Assembly: GCF_019599545.1 (NCBI RefSeq)
Contig: NZ_JAIEZV010000002.1
Coordinates: 496,001 to 560,000, forward strand
DNA: 64,000 nucleotides
DNA from: Halobacillus sp. Nhm2S1
GTDB lineage: Bacteria > Bacillota > Bacilli > Bacillales > Halobacillaceae
Direction: 5' to 3'
Shown: piece after piece, positions 25,942 through 35,477 of the stretch
Layout: every line of letters begins with the position of its first letter
How positions within the stretch are numbered: position 1 is the first letter of the stretch
Notes under the pieces: model-generated
The model's input: the letters and a program-made list of their open reading frames with translations, nothing else
Told to the model about the DNA's origin: nothing
Database searches by the model: none
Made by a program: the position numbers and the translations under genes

Positions 25942-25977
25942 TTTACGTCAGGAACTTAGTAAAATAAATTTAATAAG
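25942..25977 (+). promoter_or_regulatory. Promoter and candidate operator C of the ROK gene
   Basis: A -35-like TTTACG (25942-25947) and a -10-like TAAATT (25965-25970) are 17 bases apart. The -10 is covered by ttagtaaaataaatttaata (25957 onward), a near-palindrome (ttagtaaa versus tttaataa). This places the operator where the repressor would shut off its own gene. A second -10-like tataat lies at 25917. Confidence 0.45.
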
Positions 25978-26027
25978 TATCATTTTATGGTAAAATGGAA
26001 GCAGTACACCATAGTTGGAGGAATCGT

Positions 26028-27239
26028 ATGAGCACGCACTATACCAGAGGCAGTTTTCAGTTGATGAAATCGATGAATCGCTCCATTATTTTGAATATGA
26101 TCCGTGAGCATGGCCCGATCTCCCGTGCGGATATCGCGAAGCAGTCGAGATTGACTCCGCCAACCGTGAGCAATATTGTTAAAGAACTTATCCAAACCCA
26201 ATTTGTCATTGAAACCACCCAGGGGCAGTCTAAGGGCGGGCGTAAACCTACATTACTTGAAATTAACGCGGATCACTTTTACATTATCGGCGTCGATGTT
26301 GGAACCTTCCATATGAACTTTGTCGTTACGAATTTATATGGGGAACTGAAGGATGCCTCGAAAAAAGAGATCCCTTCTTATCCTTCGAAAGAGGATATTT
26401 TAGAAACAATGAAAAGCGGCATTCGCGAATTCTTCACATCAGGTAAATGCGATCCAAACAAATTTCTCGGAATCGGCATCGGGATGCACGGGATTGTAGA
26501 TCCGATTGAAGGAGTCTCTCGTTTCGCTCCATCCTTCCAGCTCTACGATATCCCGATCAAAGCAGAGCTAGAAAACGAGTTTGATATGATTGTCAAAGTG
26601 GAGAACGACGCGAAGGCAATGACTCTTGGGGAGTATTGGTTCGGCAACGGAAACGATGCGGATAACATGGTCGGTGTCAACGTCGGGAATGGAATCGGCG
26701 CAGGGATGATGATCAAAGGACAACTTTTTCATGGAGAAAACAATATCGCAGGAGAAATCGGTCACATTACGATCGACCTTTCCGGACCGAAATGTACGTG
26801 TGGGAATTACGGGTGTCTACAGACGCTTGCTGCCGGTCCAGCCATTGCAGAAAGAGCGCGCAAAGAATTGAAAACAGGGAAGCCATCCATGATTCGTGAC
26901 CTTGTGGATCATGATTTTGAAAAGGTGGACGGGAAGCTTGTGTATGAAGCGGCCTGCGAAGGGGACGAGTTCAGCATTGAACTTTTGAATCAGACGGGCC
27001 GGTTTCTCGGAATCGGCTTGACCAATTTAATTCATACCTTGAACCCGAAACGGATTATTATCGGTGGGGGCGTTTCGAAAGCCGGGGACTTCCTGATGGA
27101 TGGAATCAAAGAAACGATCCATTCCCGGGGGCTGACAAGTAAAGCGAAGGAAACGCATATCGTTTTATCCAAATTAGAAGAGCACGCCTCAGCGATCGGG
27201 GCCTGCGTATTAATATTAGAAGAATTTTTCTCGAGATAA
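26028..27239 (+). CDS. ROK family transcriptional repressor of the galactoside operon
   Basis: A 403-residue regulator with an N-terminal winged helix-turn-helix (GPISRADIAKQSRLTPPTVSNIVKELI, about 25-52) fused to a ROK sugar-kinase-like domain. The latter has the phosphate-loop-like GVDVGTFHMNF, the NGIGAGMMIKG region and the ROK zinc motif C-x-C-G-x-x-G-C as CTCGNYGC (about 250). The E-I-G-H-I-T signature is intact. This is the XylR/NagC-like group that binds sugar effectors. The ATG at 26028 follows ggagg; an earlier ATG at 25995 has no ribosome site. It is divergent from the galactoside operon and three A+T-rich operators are proposed for it. Confidence 0.88.
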   Translation: MSTHYTRGSFQLMKSMNRSIILNMIREHGPISRADIAKQSRLTPPTVSNIVKELIQTQFVIETTQGQSKGGRKPTLLEINADHFYIIGVDVGTFHMNFVVTNLYGELKDASKKEIPSYPSKEDILETMKSGIREFFTSGKCDPNKFLGIGIGMHGIVDPIEGVSRFAPSFQLYDIPIKAELENEFDMIVKVENDAKAMTLGEYWFGNGNDADNMVGVNVGNGIGAGMMIKGQLFHGENNIAGEIGHITIDLSGPKCTCGNYGCLQTLAAGPAIAERARKELKTGKPSMIRDLVDHDFEKVDGKLVYEAACEGDEFSIELLNQTGRFLGIGLTNLIHTLNPKRIIIGGGVSKAGDFLMDGIKETIHSRGLTSKAKETHIVLSKLEEHASAIGACVLILEEFFSR

Positions 27240-27242
27240 GAA

Positions 27243-27286
27243 AAAGCCAACCGGCAGTGTGAAACTGTCGACTGGCTCTTTTTTTA
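27243..27286. terminator. Bidirectional terminator between the ROK gene and a lipoprotein gene
   Basis: agccaaccggcagt / actgtcgactggct with two mismatches, followed by ttttttt on the plus strand and preceded by a-tracts that serve the other direction. Confidence 0.7.
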
Positions 27287-27655
27287 TGGGTTCATTTGCA
27301 TCTGCAGGACCATTCCCTCTAACACGTGGATGTTCCTTGCATTGTACCGGATCCCTTTGTAATCAAACACGAGAATCTGCTTATCTTTCACATTGAGGAG
27401 TTCCCCATAATTTTTTTCGCCCTCGATTTTTTGATAGCTGATGGTGGCGATGACGTTTTTCCGAGCCAGATACACCTTCATTCCGTTCAATTGCGAACGG
27501 ATTTTTTTGTCCGGCGGCTCTTCATCATAAAAATAAACAAAGTGCAGTTCATTCTCCGTAGAGGATGTAAACTGTTGGATCGACCTCTGTGTCGCATTCT
27601 GTGCACATCCCACTAAAAGACCCAAAACGAGCAACAGCCCCAACCACTTTCTCAA
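27284..27655 (-). CDS. Small lipoprotein of unknown function
   Basis: A 123-residue predicted lipoprotein with the signal LRKWLGLLLVLGLLVGC (Cys about 18 from the chosen start). The mature part of about 100 residues has alternating hydrophobic residues (ELHFVYFYDEE, KQILVFDYKGIRYN), suggesting a small alpha/beta domain. The TTG at 27655 is 8 bases after ggagg and is preferred over a TTG 15 bases upstream that overlaps the ribosome site. No family recognised. It is transcribed alone toward the ROK gene terminator. Confidence 0.65.
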   Translation of the reverse strand: MRKWLGLLLVLGLLVGCAQNATQRSIQQFTSSTENELHFVYFYDEEPPDKKIRSQLNGMKVYLARKNVIATISYQKIEGEKNYGELLNVKDKQILVFDYKGIRYNARNIHVLEGMVLQMQMNP

Positions 27656-27733
27656 TTTACATTCCTCCAAAAGAATAGCTTATACCACTATATGCCGAAC
27701 CTCTTCCTCGTACCACACCTTCCAGAAAATAAC

Positions 27734-27768
27734 GTACCAGGTCATCCATATTCTGGATGACCTGGTAC
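27734..27768. terminator. Palindromic terminator, copy 3
   Basis: gtaccaggtcatcca / tggatgacctggtac, a perfect 15-bp stem with loop tattc, upstream of the LCP gene and of the lipoprotein gene. Unlike the other copies it lies between divergent genes, so it may end an antisense or readthrough transcript. Confidence 0.7.
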
Positions 27769-27819
27769 ACCAATCATTTACAATTCCACTCCATGTGTCC
27801 CTCTTTTTTTAGGAGAGTT

Positions 27820-27848
27820 TTTACATGTATCTACAAAAATCGTATAAT
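27820..27848 (+). promoter_or_regulatory. Sigma-A promoter of the LCP gene
   Basis: TTTACA (27820-27825), a 17-base spacer and a perfect TATAAT (27843-27848), 32 bases before the start codon. Confidence 0.8.
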
Positions 27849-27879
27849 AGGATAGTAGTTTATAGAAAGAGGTGGGTGA

Positions 27880-28815
27880 ATGGAACGCAGGGAGCTTAAG
27901 AGAAAGAAAAGACGTAAACGCAGACGTTGGAAAGTCCTCCTATTTGTAGTAGCACTCATATTTTTAATCGGAGGCGTTTATTTATATACCATCTATAACG
28001 AAGTTCGTACGACAGTGAACCAGGATTTACACGAAGATGTCACGTCCATCGATACCAAGCAAACCAAAGAAAAAGTAGATAATAAGGAACCGTTGAACAT
28101 TCTCCTTCTCGGGGTAGATGAACGGGAGAATGATGTCGGTCGTTCTGATACGATGATTGTCATGACGCTTGACCCGAACAATGACCAAATGCAGATGGTC
28201 AGTATTCCAAGGGATACGTACGCAGAAATTGCCGGCGACGGTCGTAAGACAAGAATCAACCATGCCTACGCCTACGGGGGTAGCGACATGGCCGTAAACA
28301 CAGTTGAGAACTTCCTTGATATTGAATTGGATTATTACATCCGGGTTAATATGGAAGGTTTATCTCAAGTTGTCGATGCGGTGAATGGAATCACAGTAAA
28401 TAACGACCGTGCGTTTACTTCAGGTAATTTTAGTTTCAAAGAAGGCGAAATTAACCTGGACGGACGTGAAGCGCTTGCTTTCGTACGCATGCGTAAGAAT
28501 GATCCGAACGGAGACTTAGGACGTAATGAACGACAACGTCAGGTTATCCAGGGAATCATCGATAAAGGCGCGCGTCTTGACGCTGTAAACAAAGTTGGTG
28601 ACGTCATGGAGGTACTCGGAGACAATGTGAGTACAAACATGCAGTTCGCAGATATGCGCAGGCTCGTTACCAATTACAGCAGTGCCCGTAAAAATTCGGC
28701 CACCTATCAAATGGAGGGAGAAAACTTCCGGGCAAATGGCATGTATTTGATTGACATGCCGGAAGAAGAAATTCAAAAAACGCATGACATGATTGTTAAT
28801 TTTGGTTCAGAATAA
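27880..28815 (+). CDS. LytR-CpsA-Psr (LCP) family cell-wall polymer ligase
   Basis: Membrane-anchored enzyme of 311 residues that transfers teichoic acid-type polymers from lipid carriers to peptidoglycan. A very basic N-terminus (RRELKRKKRRKRRRWK) precedes one membrane segment (about 18-38); the LCP domain is outside. Family motifs are present: NILLLGVDERENDVGRSDTMIV (about 80), SIPRDTYAEI with the conserved Arg-Asp, and the late AFVRMRKNDPNGDLGRNERQRQV (about 205). It resembles TagU-type proteins. It is a single gene with its own sigma-A promoter and terminator. Confidence 0.92.
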   Translation: MERRELKRKKRRKRRRWKVLLFVVALIFLIGGVYLYTIYNEVRTTVNQDLHEDVTSIDTKQTKEKVDNKEPLNILLLGVDERENDVGRSDTMIVMTLDPNNDQMQMVSIPRDTYAEIAGDGRKTRINHAYAYGGSDMAVNTVENFLDIELDYYIRVNMEGLSQVVDAVNGITVNNDRAFTSGNFSFKEGEINLDGREALAFVRMRKNDPNGDLGRNERQRQVIQGIIDKGARLDAVNKVGDVMEVLGDNVSTNMQFADMRRLVTNYSSARKNSATYQMEGENFRANGMYLIDMPEEEIQKTHDMIVNFGSE

Positions 28816-28819
28816 TACG

Positions 28820-28856
28820 AAGCCCCCTTCTCGGTTGAGAAGGGGGCTTTTCTTTT
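28820..28856 (+). terminator. Terminator of the LCP gene
   Basis: agcccccttctc / gagaagggggct followed by tttctttt, 5 bases after the stop codon. Confidence 0.9.
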
Positions 28857-28874
28857 GAAGACAGGTCGTCCGGC

Positions 28875-29288
28875 TTAAGCGGCATCCTGGTCTTCCTTTT
28901 TATTTGCTTTATATTTTTTTATGGCTCGTATGATTCCAATGAAAACAAAATAGATGCCGCAAAACAAAAAGAACCCCAGTATGCTTACAACGGCATCAGC
29001 AAACTCCATGTTTCCACTACCGGTGATTTTCTGCTGAATCTCAACCGCAAAAACAAAGACAAGCACCATTGCAAAAGTAAATAAAAACGAAATGGCCGTT
29101 ATGCTCCATTTTGCTAAGGCATGGAAAAGAATATCTACGAAAATAAGGCCGATGATTCCAAGAATCCCAATAACCCAGAAGTGGAGATCCTTATCAGATA
29201 AATTCCACCCCATCATCTCCGTGAATTTCATAATGACGTCATGCCAAACATTGACCACATCAGCCAACAATAAAATAACTTCTCTCAT
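28875..29288 (-). CDS. Membrane protein of unknown function
   Basis: A 137-residue protein with three clear membrane segments (about 36-57, 62-86 and 97-122), a hydrophilic N-terminal third, and a Lys-rich tail (IKKYKANKKEDQ). No family recognised. The ribosome site is weak (gggagaatgagag). It is convergent with the LCP gene and lies downstream of the hut operon, separated from it by a palindromic terminator. Confidence 0.6.
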   Translation of the reverse strand: MREVILLLADVVNVWHDVIMKFTEMMGWNLSDKDLHFWVIGILGIIGLIFVDILFHALAKWSITAISFLFTFAMVLVFVFAVEIQQKITGSGNMEFADAVVSILGFFLFCGIYFVFIGIIRAIKKYKANKKEDQDAA

Positions 29289-29390
29289 TGCTAGTCTCTC
29301 ATTCTCCCATCTCTAAAACTAAAACCAATCCCAAGAATAAACTAAAAATACCATAAGGATCATCGCTTGTATATGGTTTCTTACAAATAC

Positions 29391-29433
29391 TGTTAGACCT
29401 GGTCATCCATGAAATGGATGACCAGGTCTAACA
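29391..29433. terminator. Palindromic terminator, variant copy 4, after hutG
   Basis: tgttagacctggtcatccat / atggatgaccaggtctaaca, a perfect 20-bp stem with loop gaa. It shares the inner ggtcatcca with the other copies, but the outer stem is different and compensatory changes keep it paired. Confidence 0.85.
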
Positions 29434-29445
29434 GTTATTTCCATA

Positions 29446-30384
29446 TCACACATACATGTACCGCATCATAACATGGGCGGCAAGCCTGCTTGTCATATCT
29501 CTGAAGTCTTTGGTAGGGTCGACTTCTACAATGTCCATCCCTTTGACCAAAGGGTGGCGGGAAGCAATAGATACACTATTCAGCAACTCTCTCGCCGTCA
29601 ATCCTCCCGGCCCAATGGCCGGACACCCAGGGGCATACGCCTGATCAACCGCATCCATATCAACAGACAAATAAATGATGTCGCACTTACTTTCCAATAT
29701 CTGTATGACCTGGTCTGTTAGATTATGGATACCCTTCTCTTCCACGTCGGCCATGGTGTAGGTGTGGATGTGGTGTTCTCTGGCATAGTCGGCGTAGGCT
29801 TTGGCATTGGAGAAGTCACGGATGCCGATTTGGACGAGATCTTCGCCGCGGATGACTCCTTCTTCAATCAAACTACGAAAGGGGGTTCCGTTTGTCCGTC
29901 CGCCATCCTCGACATTTCGCAGATCATGGTGAGCATCCCATTGGATGACTCCAATTCTCCCGTATTTCCCGTGAAAGGCTGAAATACTAGGGAAACTCAC
30001 CCCATGATCCCCGCCAAGCATGATGTATTTAGAACAAGCTTCGGTGTCGATCATTTCTTTCACACTCGTCTTCAACCGCTTCCGTGTTTCTTCATTATCC
30101 GTTGGATGTACCGGGACGTCCCCAAAATCCAATAAATGTACATTTTCATAACTTTTGTCTTTCTCCCCTGAATAGGTACTGTAAGCCCCGAGCGCCCTTC
30201 TAATGGACCCAGGGGCTTCCGATGCGCCTGACAATGAAATAGAAGTTTTAGATAAAGGCAGGCCGATAAGCCCTATATCCCCGGTTTTCCCAGGCTCGTA
30301 ATCCGAAACCGTTTCATCAACTTTCGTCGTATGACGATCTTTGAATCTAGCATCCCTGCCCGGGTTGAGGTACTGAAAAGACAC
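29446..30384 (-). CDS. hutG: Formimidoylglutamase
   Basis: Last step of histidine degradation here: formiminoglutamate to glutamate and formamide. It is a 312-residue arginase-family enzyme with the manganese motifs GGDHGVSFP (about 130), [11 protein letters not shown] (about 155) and [16 protein letters not shown] (about 240). The GTG at 30384, preceded by gagaggagggg, is the start; it lies inside the end of hutI, so the genes overlap by 38 bases. Longer frames upstream are hutI in another phase. Confidence 0.92.
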   Translation of the reverse strand: MSFQYLNPGRDARFKDRHTTKVDETVSDYEPGKTGDIGLIGLPLSKTSISLSGASEAPGSIRRALGAYSTYSGEKDKSYENVHLLDFGDVPVHPTDNEETRKRLKTSVKEMIDTEACSKYIMLGGDHGVSFPSISAFHGKYGRIGVIQWDAHHDLRNVEDGGRTNGTPFRSLIEEGVIRGEDLVQIGIRDFSNAKAYADYAREHHIHTYTMADVEEKGIHNLTDQVIQILESKCDIIYLSVDMDAVDQAYAPGCPAIGPGGLTARELLNSVSIASRHPLVKGMDIVEVDPTKDFRDMTSRLAAHVMMRYMYV

Positions 30385-31627
30385 GGGCGCCCCTCCTCTC
30401 CCACACCTTTCTTCCACTCTTCCATACAGCCTTGGCATGGTTCGCCGCATAGTGATACGGGATGTATTTATAATTCGGAACGTCCCACAAAACAACATCC
30501 GCTTTTCTCCCCACACACAAACATCCGGCAACATCTCCTCTACCAATCGCATGGGCGGCATTGACCGTGACACTATTCCATATCTCCTCCGGGGTCATTC
30601 TCATTTTCAATGCGGCAAGCGACATAACCATCTGCAGGTTGTAGGTCACACAACTGCCCGGATTGAAATCAGTGGCCAGGGCGACGGCCGCTCCGCTGTC
30701 AATCATTTTTCTAGCATTCGCGTAATGGTCTTTTCCTAAGTAAAAGGTTGTTCCCGGAAGCAGCACAGCGACCGTGTCGCCATCAGCAAGGCTATCGATT
30801 CCCTCATCAGAAGCTGCAACTAGATGATCGGCTGATGCCGCTGCCATAGATACGGCAAGTTCTGTTCCTCCGAGCGGATCGATTTCATCGGCATGAATCT
30901 TCGTTTGAAATCCAAGTTCCTGAGAAGCTTTCATGAAACGACGGGACTGCTCAATGGTAAAGACACCCGTTTCACAGAAAATATCCGTGAACTCCGCCAA
31001 CCCTTCCTCACTGATTTCAGGAAGCAGGTGGATCATTTCATCAAGAAATGCTTCTTCCTTCCCTTTGTACTCCGGTGGGATCGCATGAGGACCTAGAAAA
31101 GTAGAAACTAAATCAAGCAGGCTTTCTTCGTTCAATCGTTTGACGACACGCAGCTGTTTCAACTCCGCTTCCCTCTCCAGTCCATAGCCGCTTTTGGCTT
31201 CAAGTGTCGTCACCCCGTGGGCCGCTATCTGCTCCAACGTCTGTTTTGCTTTTTCATAAAGCCTTGTCTCACTCTCTGCCCGCGTCGCTTCCACGGTGGA
31301 TAAAATCCCGCCTCCTTGCTGCAAAATCTCCAAATAAGGGACCCCCGCCTGTTTCAATGCCAGCTCATTTTCCCGCGATCCTCCGAAGACGAGATGGGTG
31401 TGCGGATCAACGAGACCAGGTGTTACGGTTTTTTCCATCGCATCAATACGCTCGCTGGCTTTCAGTTTCTGCGCTTCTTCGTTTGTGCCGATCCAGGCGA
31501 CATTGCCACCTTCAAAAGCGATGGCCATGTTTCCCTTCACGTCCAACTGTTTCATGGCATCTCCTTTTAACGGACCTTCGGCGGGTAAAACCAACTGCCC
31601 AATATTTTCAATCAGCGTATCGTACAT
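30347..31627 (-). CDS. hutI: Imidazolonepropionase
   Basis: Third step of histidine degradation, opening the imidazolone ring. It is a 426-residue amidohydrolase with the metal-binding [16 protein letters not shown] (about 77) and later [14 protein letters not shown] (about 245). The ATG at 31627 overlaps the hutU stop codon (TGATG); a GTG one codon earlier is possible. The C-terminus runs 38 bases into hutG. Confidence 0.93.
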   Translation of the reverse strand: MYDTLIENIGQLVLPAEGPLKGDAMKQLDVKGNMAIAFEGGNVAWIGTNEEAQKLKASERIDAMEKTVTPGLVDPHTHLVFGGSRENELALKQAGVPYLEILQQGGGILSTVEATRAESETRLYEKAKQTLEQIAAHGVTTLEAKSGYGLEREAELKQLRVVKRLNEESLLDLVSTFLGPHAIPPEYKGKEEAFLDEMIHLLPEISEEGLAEFTDIFCETGVFTIEQSRRFMKASQELGFQTKIHADEIDPLGGTELAVSMAAASADHLVAASDEGIDSLADGDTVAVLLPGTTFYLGKDHYANARKMIDSGAAVALATDFNPGSCVTYNLQMVMSLAALKMRMTPEEIWNSVTVNAAHAIGRGDVAGCLCVGRKADVVLWDVPNYKYIPYHYAANHAKAVWKSGRKVWERRGARVFSVPQPGQGC

Positions 31628-33291
31628 CACTGTCCCCTCCTCTTCATCGGAATATCAATCTTATGTTTATCCGCTTCTTCCATCGCTCTATCGTAACCAG
31701 CATCGGCATGACGAAGAATGCCCATGCCAGGGTCAGTCGTCAGGACACGTTCCAACCTTTCTTCGGCGAGGTCTGTACCATCAGCTACAACGACCATTCC
31801 TGCATGTAGGGAGTAGCCCATTCCGACACCACCGCCATGATGGAACGAAATCCATGATCCGCCGGCCGCTGTATTAATGAGCGCGTTCAGTACAGCCCAG
31901 TCACCGACCGCATCACTGCCATCCATCATCGATTCCGTTTCTCTGTTTGGTGAGGCGACCGATCCACAATCCAAATGATCCCGTCCGATCACCACGGGCG
32001 CACTCAATTCTCCTTTTCTCACAAGCTCATTGATTGCCATCCCCATCTTCTTCCGCTCCCCGTATCCGAGCCAGCATATCCTTGATGGAAGTCCTTGAAA
32101 TTGGACTTTTTCCTGCGCCATATCTATCCATCTCAACAGCTTCTCATTTTCAGGAAAAAGCTCTCTGATCAGCTGGTCGGTACGATAAATATCTTTGGGA
32201 TCTCCTGACAAAGCCGCCCATCGAAACGGCCCTTTCCCTTCACAAAACAACGGCCGGATGTAGGCGGGCACGAAGCCAGGAAAATCGAAGGCATCCTTTA
32301 CGCCCTCTTCAAATGCGACCTGGCGGATATTGTTGCCGTAATCAAAAACGATGCTGCCTTTCCTCTGGAACTGAAGCATGATTTCTACATGTTTGGCCAT
32401 GGATTTTGATGAAAGGCGGACGTATTCATTCGGATTCTTCTTCCTCAAGGACTCCGCTTCTTGCAGCGAATAACCAACAGGTACATAGCCATTCAGTGGG
32501 TCATGAGCAGACGTTTGGTCTGTAACAATATCGATCTCCACCCCATTTTGTAAAAGTCGTTCATGCATTTCTGCCGCGTTTCCTAACAGAGCGATTGAAA
32601 GAGCCTCTCCATTCGCCTTGGCTTCTTTTGCCCATAAAACCGCCTCGTCCATTGACTCTGTGCTCACATCACAGTAGCCGGACTGAAGGCGCTTTGAAAT
32701 CCGCTCAGAGTCCACTTCCACCGCAATGACGACTCCACCGTTCATCGTGACCGCAAGCGGTTGAGCCCCTCCCATACCGCCAAGGCCTGCCGTCAATGTA
32801 ATTGTTCCTTTCAAAGAGCCTCCGAAATGTTTTTCAGCAAGGGATGCGAACGTTTCATACGTCCCTTGCAAAATGCCCTGGGACCCAATATAGATCCAGC
32901 TCCCTGCGGTCATTTGGCCGTACATCATCAGCCCTTTTTGATCAAGCTCATGGAAATGCTGCCAATTCGCCCACTTCGGGACCAGTACGGAATTTGAAAG
33001 CAGCACCCTCGGCGCGTTTTCATGCGTTTTAAAGACACCCACAGGCTTCCCGGACTGGACGAGCATCGTTTCATCCTTTTCCAGACGCTTCAGCGTTGCA
33101 ACGATCACATCAAATGCTTCCCAGTTCCGTGCCGCTTTTCCAATGCCGCCATAGACGACGAGTTCTTCCGGCATCTCTGCAACCTCCGGATCAAGGTTGT
33201 TGCAGAGCATCCTTAAGACCGCCTCCTGCTCCCATCCTTTACATTCCAACTGCACGCCAGTTTTGGCTTTCACCTTACGAGTTGTCGACAT
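31627..33291 (-). CDS. hutU: Urocanate hydratase
   Basis: Second step of histidine degradation, converting urocanate to imidazolonepropionate with tightly bound NAD. It has 554 residues, the normal length. The NAD-binding [18 protein letters not shown] lies near residue 175 and the active-site Cys is in [19 protein letters not shown] (about 410). The ATG at 33291 follows aaggagg; in-frame upstream codons lie within hutH. It overlaps hutH by 17 bases. Confidence 0.95.
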   Translation of the reverse strand: MSTTRKVKAKTGVQLECKGWEQEAVLRMLCNNLDPEVAEMPEELVVYGGIGKAARNWEAFDVIVATLKRLEKDETMLVQSGKPVGVFKTHENAPRVLLSNSVLVPKWANWQHFHELDQKGLMMYGQMTAGSWIYIGSQGILQGTYETFASLAEKHFGGSLKGTITLTAGLGGMGGAQPLAVTMNGGVVIAVEVDSERISKRLQSGYCDVSTESMDEAVLWAKEAKANGEALSIALLGNAAEMHERLLQNGVEIDIVTDQTSAHDPLNGYVPVGYSLQEAESLRKKNPNEYVRLSSKSMAKHVEIMLQFQRKGSIVFDYGNNIRQVAFEEGVKDAFDFPGFVPAYIRPLFCEGKGPFRWAALSGDPKDIYRTDQLIRELFPENEKLLRWIDMAQEKVQFQGLPSRICWLGYGERKKMGMAINELVRKGELSAPVVIGRDHLDCGSVASPNRETESMMDGSDAVGDWAVLNALINTAAGGSWISFHHGGGVGMGYSLHAGMVVVADGTDLAEERLERVLTTDPGMGILRHADAGYDRAMEEADKHKIDIPMKRRGQ

Positions 33292-34816
33292 ATGTTTCTC
33301 CTCCTTCATGGACAGATCGCCATTTTCTCCAATCAAAAGCACTCTCCTTCAACCATTTCTCTGCATTTTCAATATCCTTAGAAAACACCCGGTCCTGCGT
33401 CACTTTCGGCACGACACTTCTTGCAGATTTCCAAAGATCCTGGGCAAGTAGCGATGCCCGCTCGATCCCCCTGAGCTCAAGCGCCTGCAGACTACAGATC
33501 AATTCAATCGCTACAACTTTTGCCGCGTTGTCGTTGACCATGGCCGCATGCCGGGCTGCCGTTGTACCCATACTCACATGATCTTCCTGATTCGCAGACG
33601 ATGGAATCGAGTCGACACTTGCCGGATGGGCGAGCGTTTTATTTTCAGAAACTAACGAAGCAGCGACGTACTGAACAATCATCAATCCTGACTCCAAACC
33701 CGGATTGGCACTGAGAAACGGGGGGAAGTCGTTCAACTGCGGGTTGACGAGCCGTTCGATCCGGCGCTCAGAAATATTAGCCAGTTCACTGATCGCTATT
33801 TTTAAAAAGTCCATGGCAAAAGCGATCGGCTGGCCGTGGAAGTTTCCACCGGACACAACTACTTTTCCACCTTCCAAAAGCAGCGGATTGTCTGTAGCTG
33901 CATTCATTTCAATCGTCAATTTTTCGCGTACGTAATGCAGCGTCTGCCACGTGGCACCGTGCACTTGTGGAATACATCGTAAGGAATAAGCGTCCTGCAC
34001 CCTTTTTTCCCCTTGAAAAGTGACGAGATGGCTGCCGTTAATTAGATGCCGCATCCGCTCAGCCACCGCCATTTGCTCCGGATAGCCACGCGCTTCATGG
34101 ATACTCGGATGAAAAGCATCACGAATGCCCTCCAGCGCCTGCAACGTCAGGCTAGCCACCCAGTCACATTGCAAAGCCAGCCGCTCCGCTTCGATGTAAC
34201 TGATCACTCCGACCGCCGTCATCGCCTGTGTCCCATTAATGAGCGCAAGCCCTTCTTTTGCCTTTAACGATAATGGATTCAATGATAGCCTCTGCAAAAT
34301 ATCCTTCGTTGGATGTCGATCACCTTCGTAAAAAACTTCCCCTTCCCCCATCAGGACGAGCGCCAAATGGGCAAGCGGAGCTAAGTCCCCGGAAGCCCCG
34401 AGTGATCCTTGTGACGGAATGACCGGGTGGACGTTCGAATTAACAAGATCGCACAACCTCTGAACAAGTACTTCCCGGACGCCCGAATAGCCTTTCATGA
34501 GAGCATTCAACCGGAGAACCATCATGGCACGGCTCACTTTTTCAGGAAAAGGTTCCCCCACTCCGCACGCATGCGAACGAATCAGATGGTGCTGCAGGCT
34601 GTCGACGTCTTCCGCAGCAATTCGGACATCACTCAATTTTCCGAACCCTGTGTTGATGCCGTACACCGAGTGCCCTCTCGTCACGATTTCTTCGACGGTT
34701 TCTCTGCTTGCCCGCACATCGATCAGGCTCGTTTTTGATAAGCCGATTTTGGCATTTTCAAAGCATATTTCCTTCATTTGTTCGATGGATAAGTCTCTTC
34801 CATTCAGTTCGATCAT
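33275..34816 (-). CDS. hutH: Histidine ammonia-lyase
   Basis: First step of histidine degradation, giving urocanate and ammonia. It has 513 residues. The Ala-Ser-Gly triad that forms the MIO cofactor is in [17 protein letters not shown] (about 142-144), and the active-site Tyr is in [10 protein letters not shown] (about 52). The ATG at 34816 follows aaaggggga; longer frames run through the terminator upstream. Expression should depend on HutP, whose RNA target lies just upstream. Confidence 0.96.
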   Translation of the reverse strand: MIELNGRDLSIEQMKEICFENAKIGLSKTSLIDVRASRETVEEIVTRGHSVYGINTGFGKLSDVRIAAEDVDSLQHHLIRSHACGVGEPFPEKVSRAMMVLRLNALMKGYSGVREVLVQRLCDLVNSNVHPVIPSQGSLGASGDLAPLAHLALVLMGEGEVFYEGDRHPTKDILQRLSLNPLSLKAKEGLALINGTQAMTAVGVISYIEAERLALQCDWVASLTLQALEGIRDAFHPSIHEARGYPEQMAVAERMRHLINGSHLVTFQGEKRVQDAYSLRCIPQVHGATWQTLHYVREKLTIEMNAATDNPLLLEGGKVVVSGGNFHGQPIAFAMDFLKIAISELANISERRIERLVNPQLNDFPPFLSANPGLESGLMIVQYVAASLVSENKTLAHPASVDSIPSSANQEDHVSMGTTAARHAAMVNDNAAKVVAIELICSLQALELRGIERASLLAQDLWKSARSVVPKVTQDRVFSKDIENAEKWLKESAFDWRKWRSVHEGGETYVDNS

Positions 34817-34866
34817 CCACAATCCCCCTTTCACACGAAAAGATTCTGGTGGATTTTCTACAAAAA

Positions 34867-34920
34867 GAGGCGACAATGGCATACGAAATACCATTGTCGC
34901 CCCCTCATCGCTCATGACTA
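34867..34920 (-). promoter_or_regulatory. HutP-dependent antitermination site between hutP and hutH
   Basis: In the minus-strand RNA, three NAG triplets spaced by exactly 4 bases (UAG-ucau-GAG-cgau-GAG, plus coordinates 34904-34920) lie immediately before a terminator stem GGCGACAAUGG / CCAUUGUCGCC (34869-34879 with 34891-34901) followed by UCUUUUUG. NAG-N4-NAG-N4-NAG is the known HutP recognition pattern in Bacillus subtilis. The third triplet can pair at the base of the terminator stem, so HutP binding would compete with termination. Confidence 0.8.
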
Positions 34921-34935
34921 TAGGCCACCTATTCT

Positions 34936-35373
34936 TTATATATGATTGATACCGAGTCCAAATGTCTCATGTTCCAAACCTTTTACCGGCGCCCCGATCG
35001 TTCCGTAAAAAGCGACAGCGATCCACTCGCCTTCTTCGGATCTGTCATAAGGCTTTCCACGCACGACAGCAAAACGCAGTCCAACGGTCCGCATCATATT
35101 GCCCACACCAATTTGGCCCCGCGTCACGCCCTGCAAAGATTCTAAGATTGCGTGATAAAGCGCATGTGTCTCCCTGTAGATGTTTTCTGCGATAATTCCA
35201 TTCCGTTTGGCGGCTGTTTCGACTGCCGCAATCACCTTTTGGACTTCCATCGAACCCGCTTTCCCCTGGCAGTAATCCACCTGTTCAAATGCGGAAGCAA
35301 AAAGCTCCATTTCGGTTTCATTCAAAGAAGCGAGCAGCATCGCAAGCTTTCCTATTTTCACCGTCTGGGTCAT
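34936..35373 (-). CDS. hutP: Hut operon RNA-binding antiterminator
   Basis: Histidine- and Mg2+-dependent RNA-binding protein of 145 residues, the usual HutP length, acting as a hexamer. The histidines used for metal/histidine sensing are visible in THALYHAI (H-x-x-x-H, about 72-76) and in the C-terminal [12 protein letters not shown]. It is the first gene of hutPHUIG; hutM (permease) is absent from the visible operon. Ribosome site gggtggaga. Confidence 0.95.
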   Translation of the reverse strand: MTQTVKIGKLAMLLASLNETEMELFASAFEQVDYCQGKAGSMEVQKVIAAVETAAKRNGIIAENIYRETHALYHAILESLQGVTRGQIGVGNMMRTVGLRFAVVRGKPYDRSEEGEWIAVAFYGTIGAPVKGLEHETFGLGINHI

Positions 35374-35412
35374 ACCATCTCCACCCTACTCATCACTAAT
35401 AACTACCTAAAT

Positions 35413-35426
35413 TGTAACCGCTTTCT
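35413..35426. promoter_or_regulatory. cre-like site upstream of hutP
   Basis: tgtaaccgctttct matches TGWAANCGNTNWCA at 13 of 14 positions, about 40 bases upstream of hutP; the Bacillus subtilis hut operon is also under catabolite repression. Confidence 0.55.
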
Positions 35427-35449
35427 TAAATGACCGCAATACAAAAAAG

Positions 35450-35477
35450 ATGACCTCATCCAAATGGACCAGGTCAT
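35450..35477 (-). terminator. Degenerate palindromic terminator, copy 5, after the DUF624 gene
   Basis: atgacctcatcca / tggaccaggtcat pairs at 11 of 13 positions across a 2-base loop and carries ttttttg on the minus strand. It looks like a decayed member of the recurrent family. Confidence 0.6.

Noticed and set aside
29446-30573. Longer hutG start at 30573
   Set aside because: The extra 63 residues are hutI read in another frame; the GTG at 30384 has a good ribosome site and matches family length.
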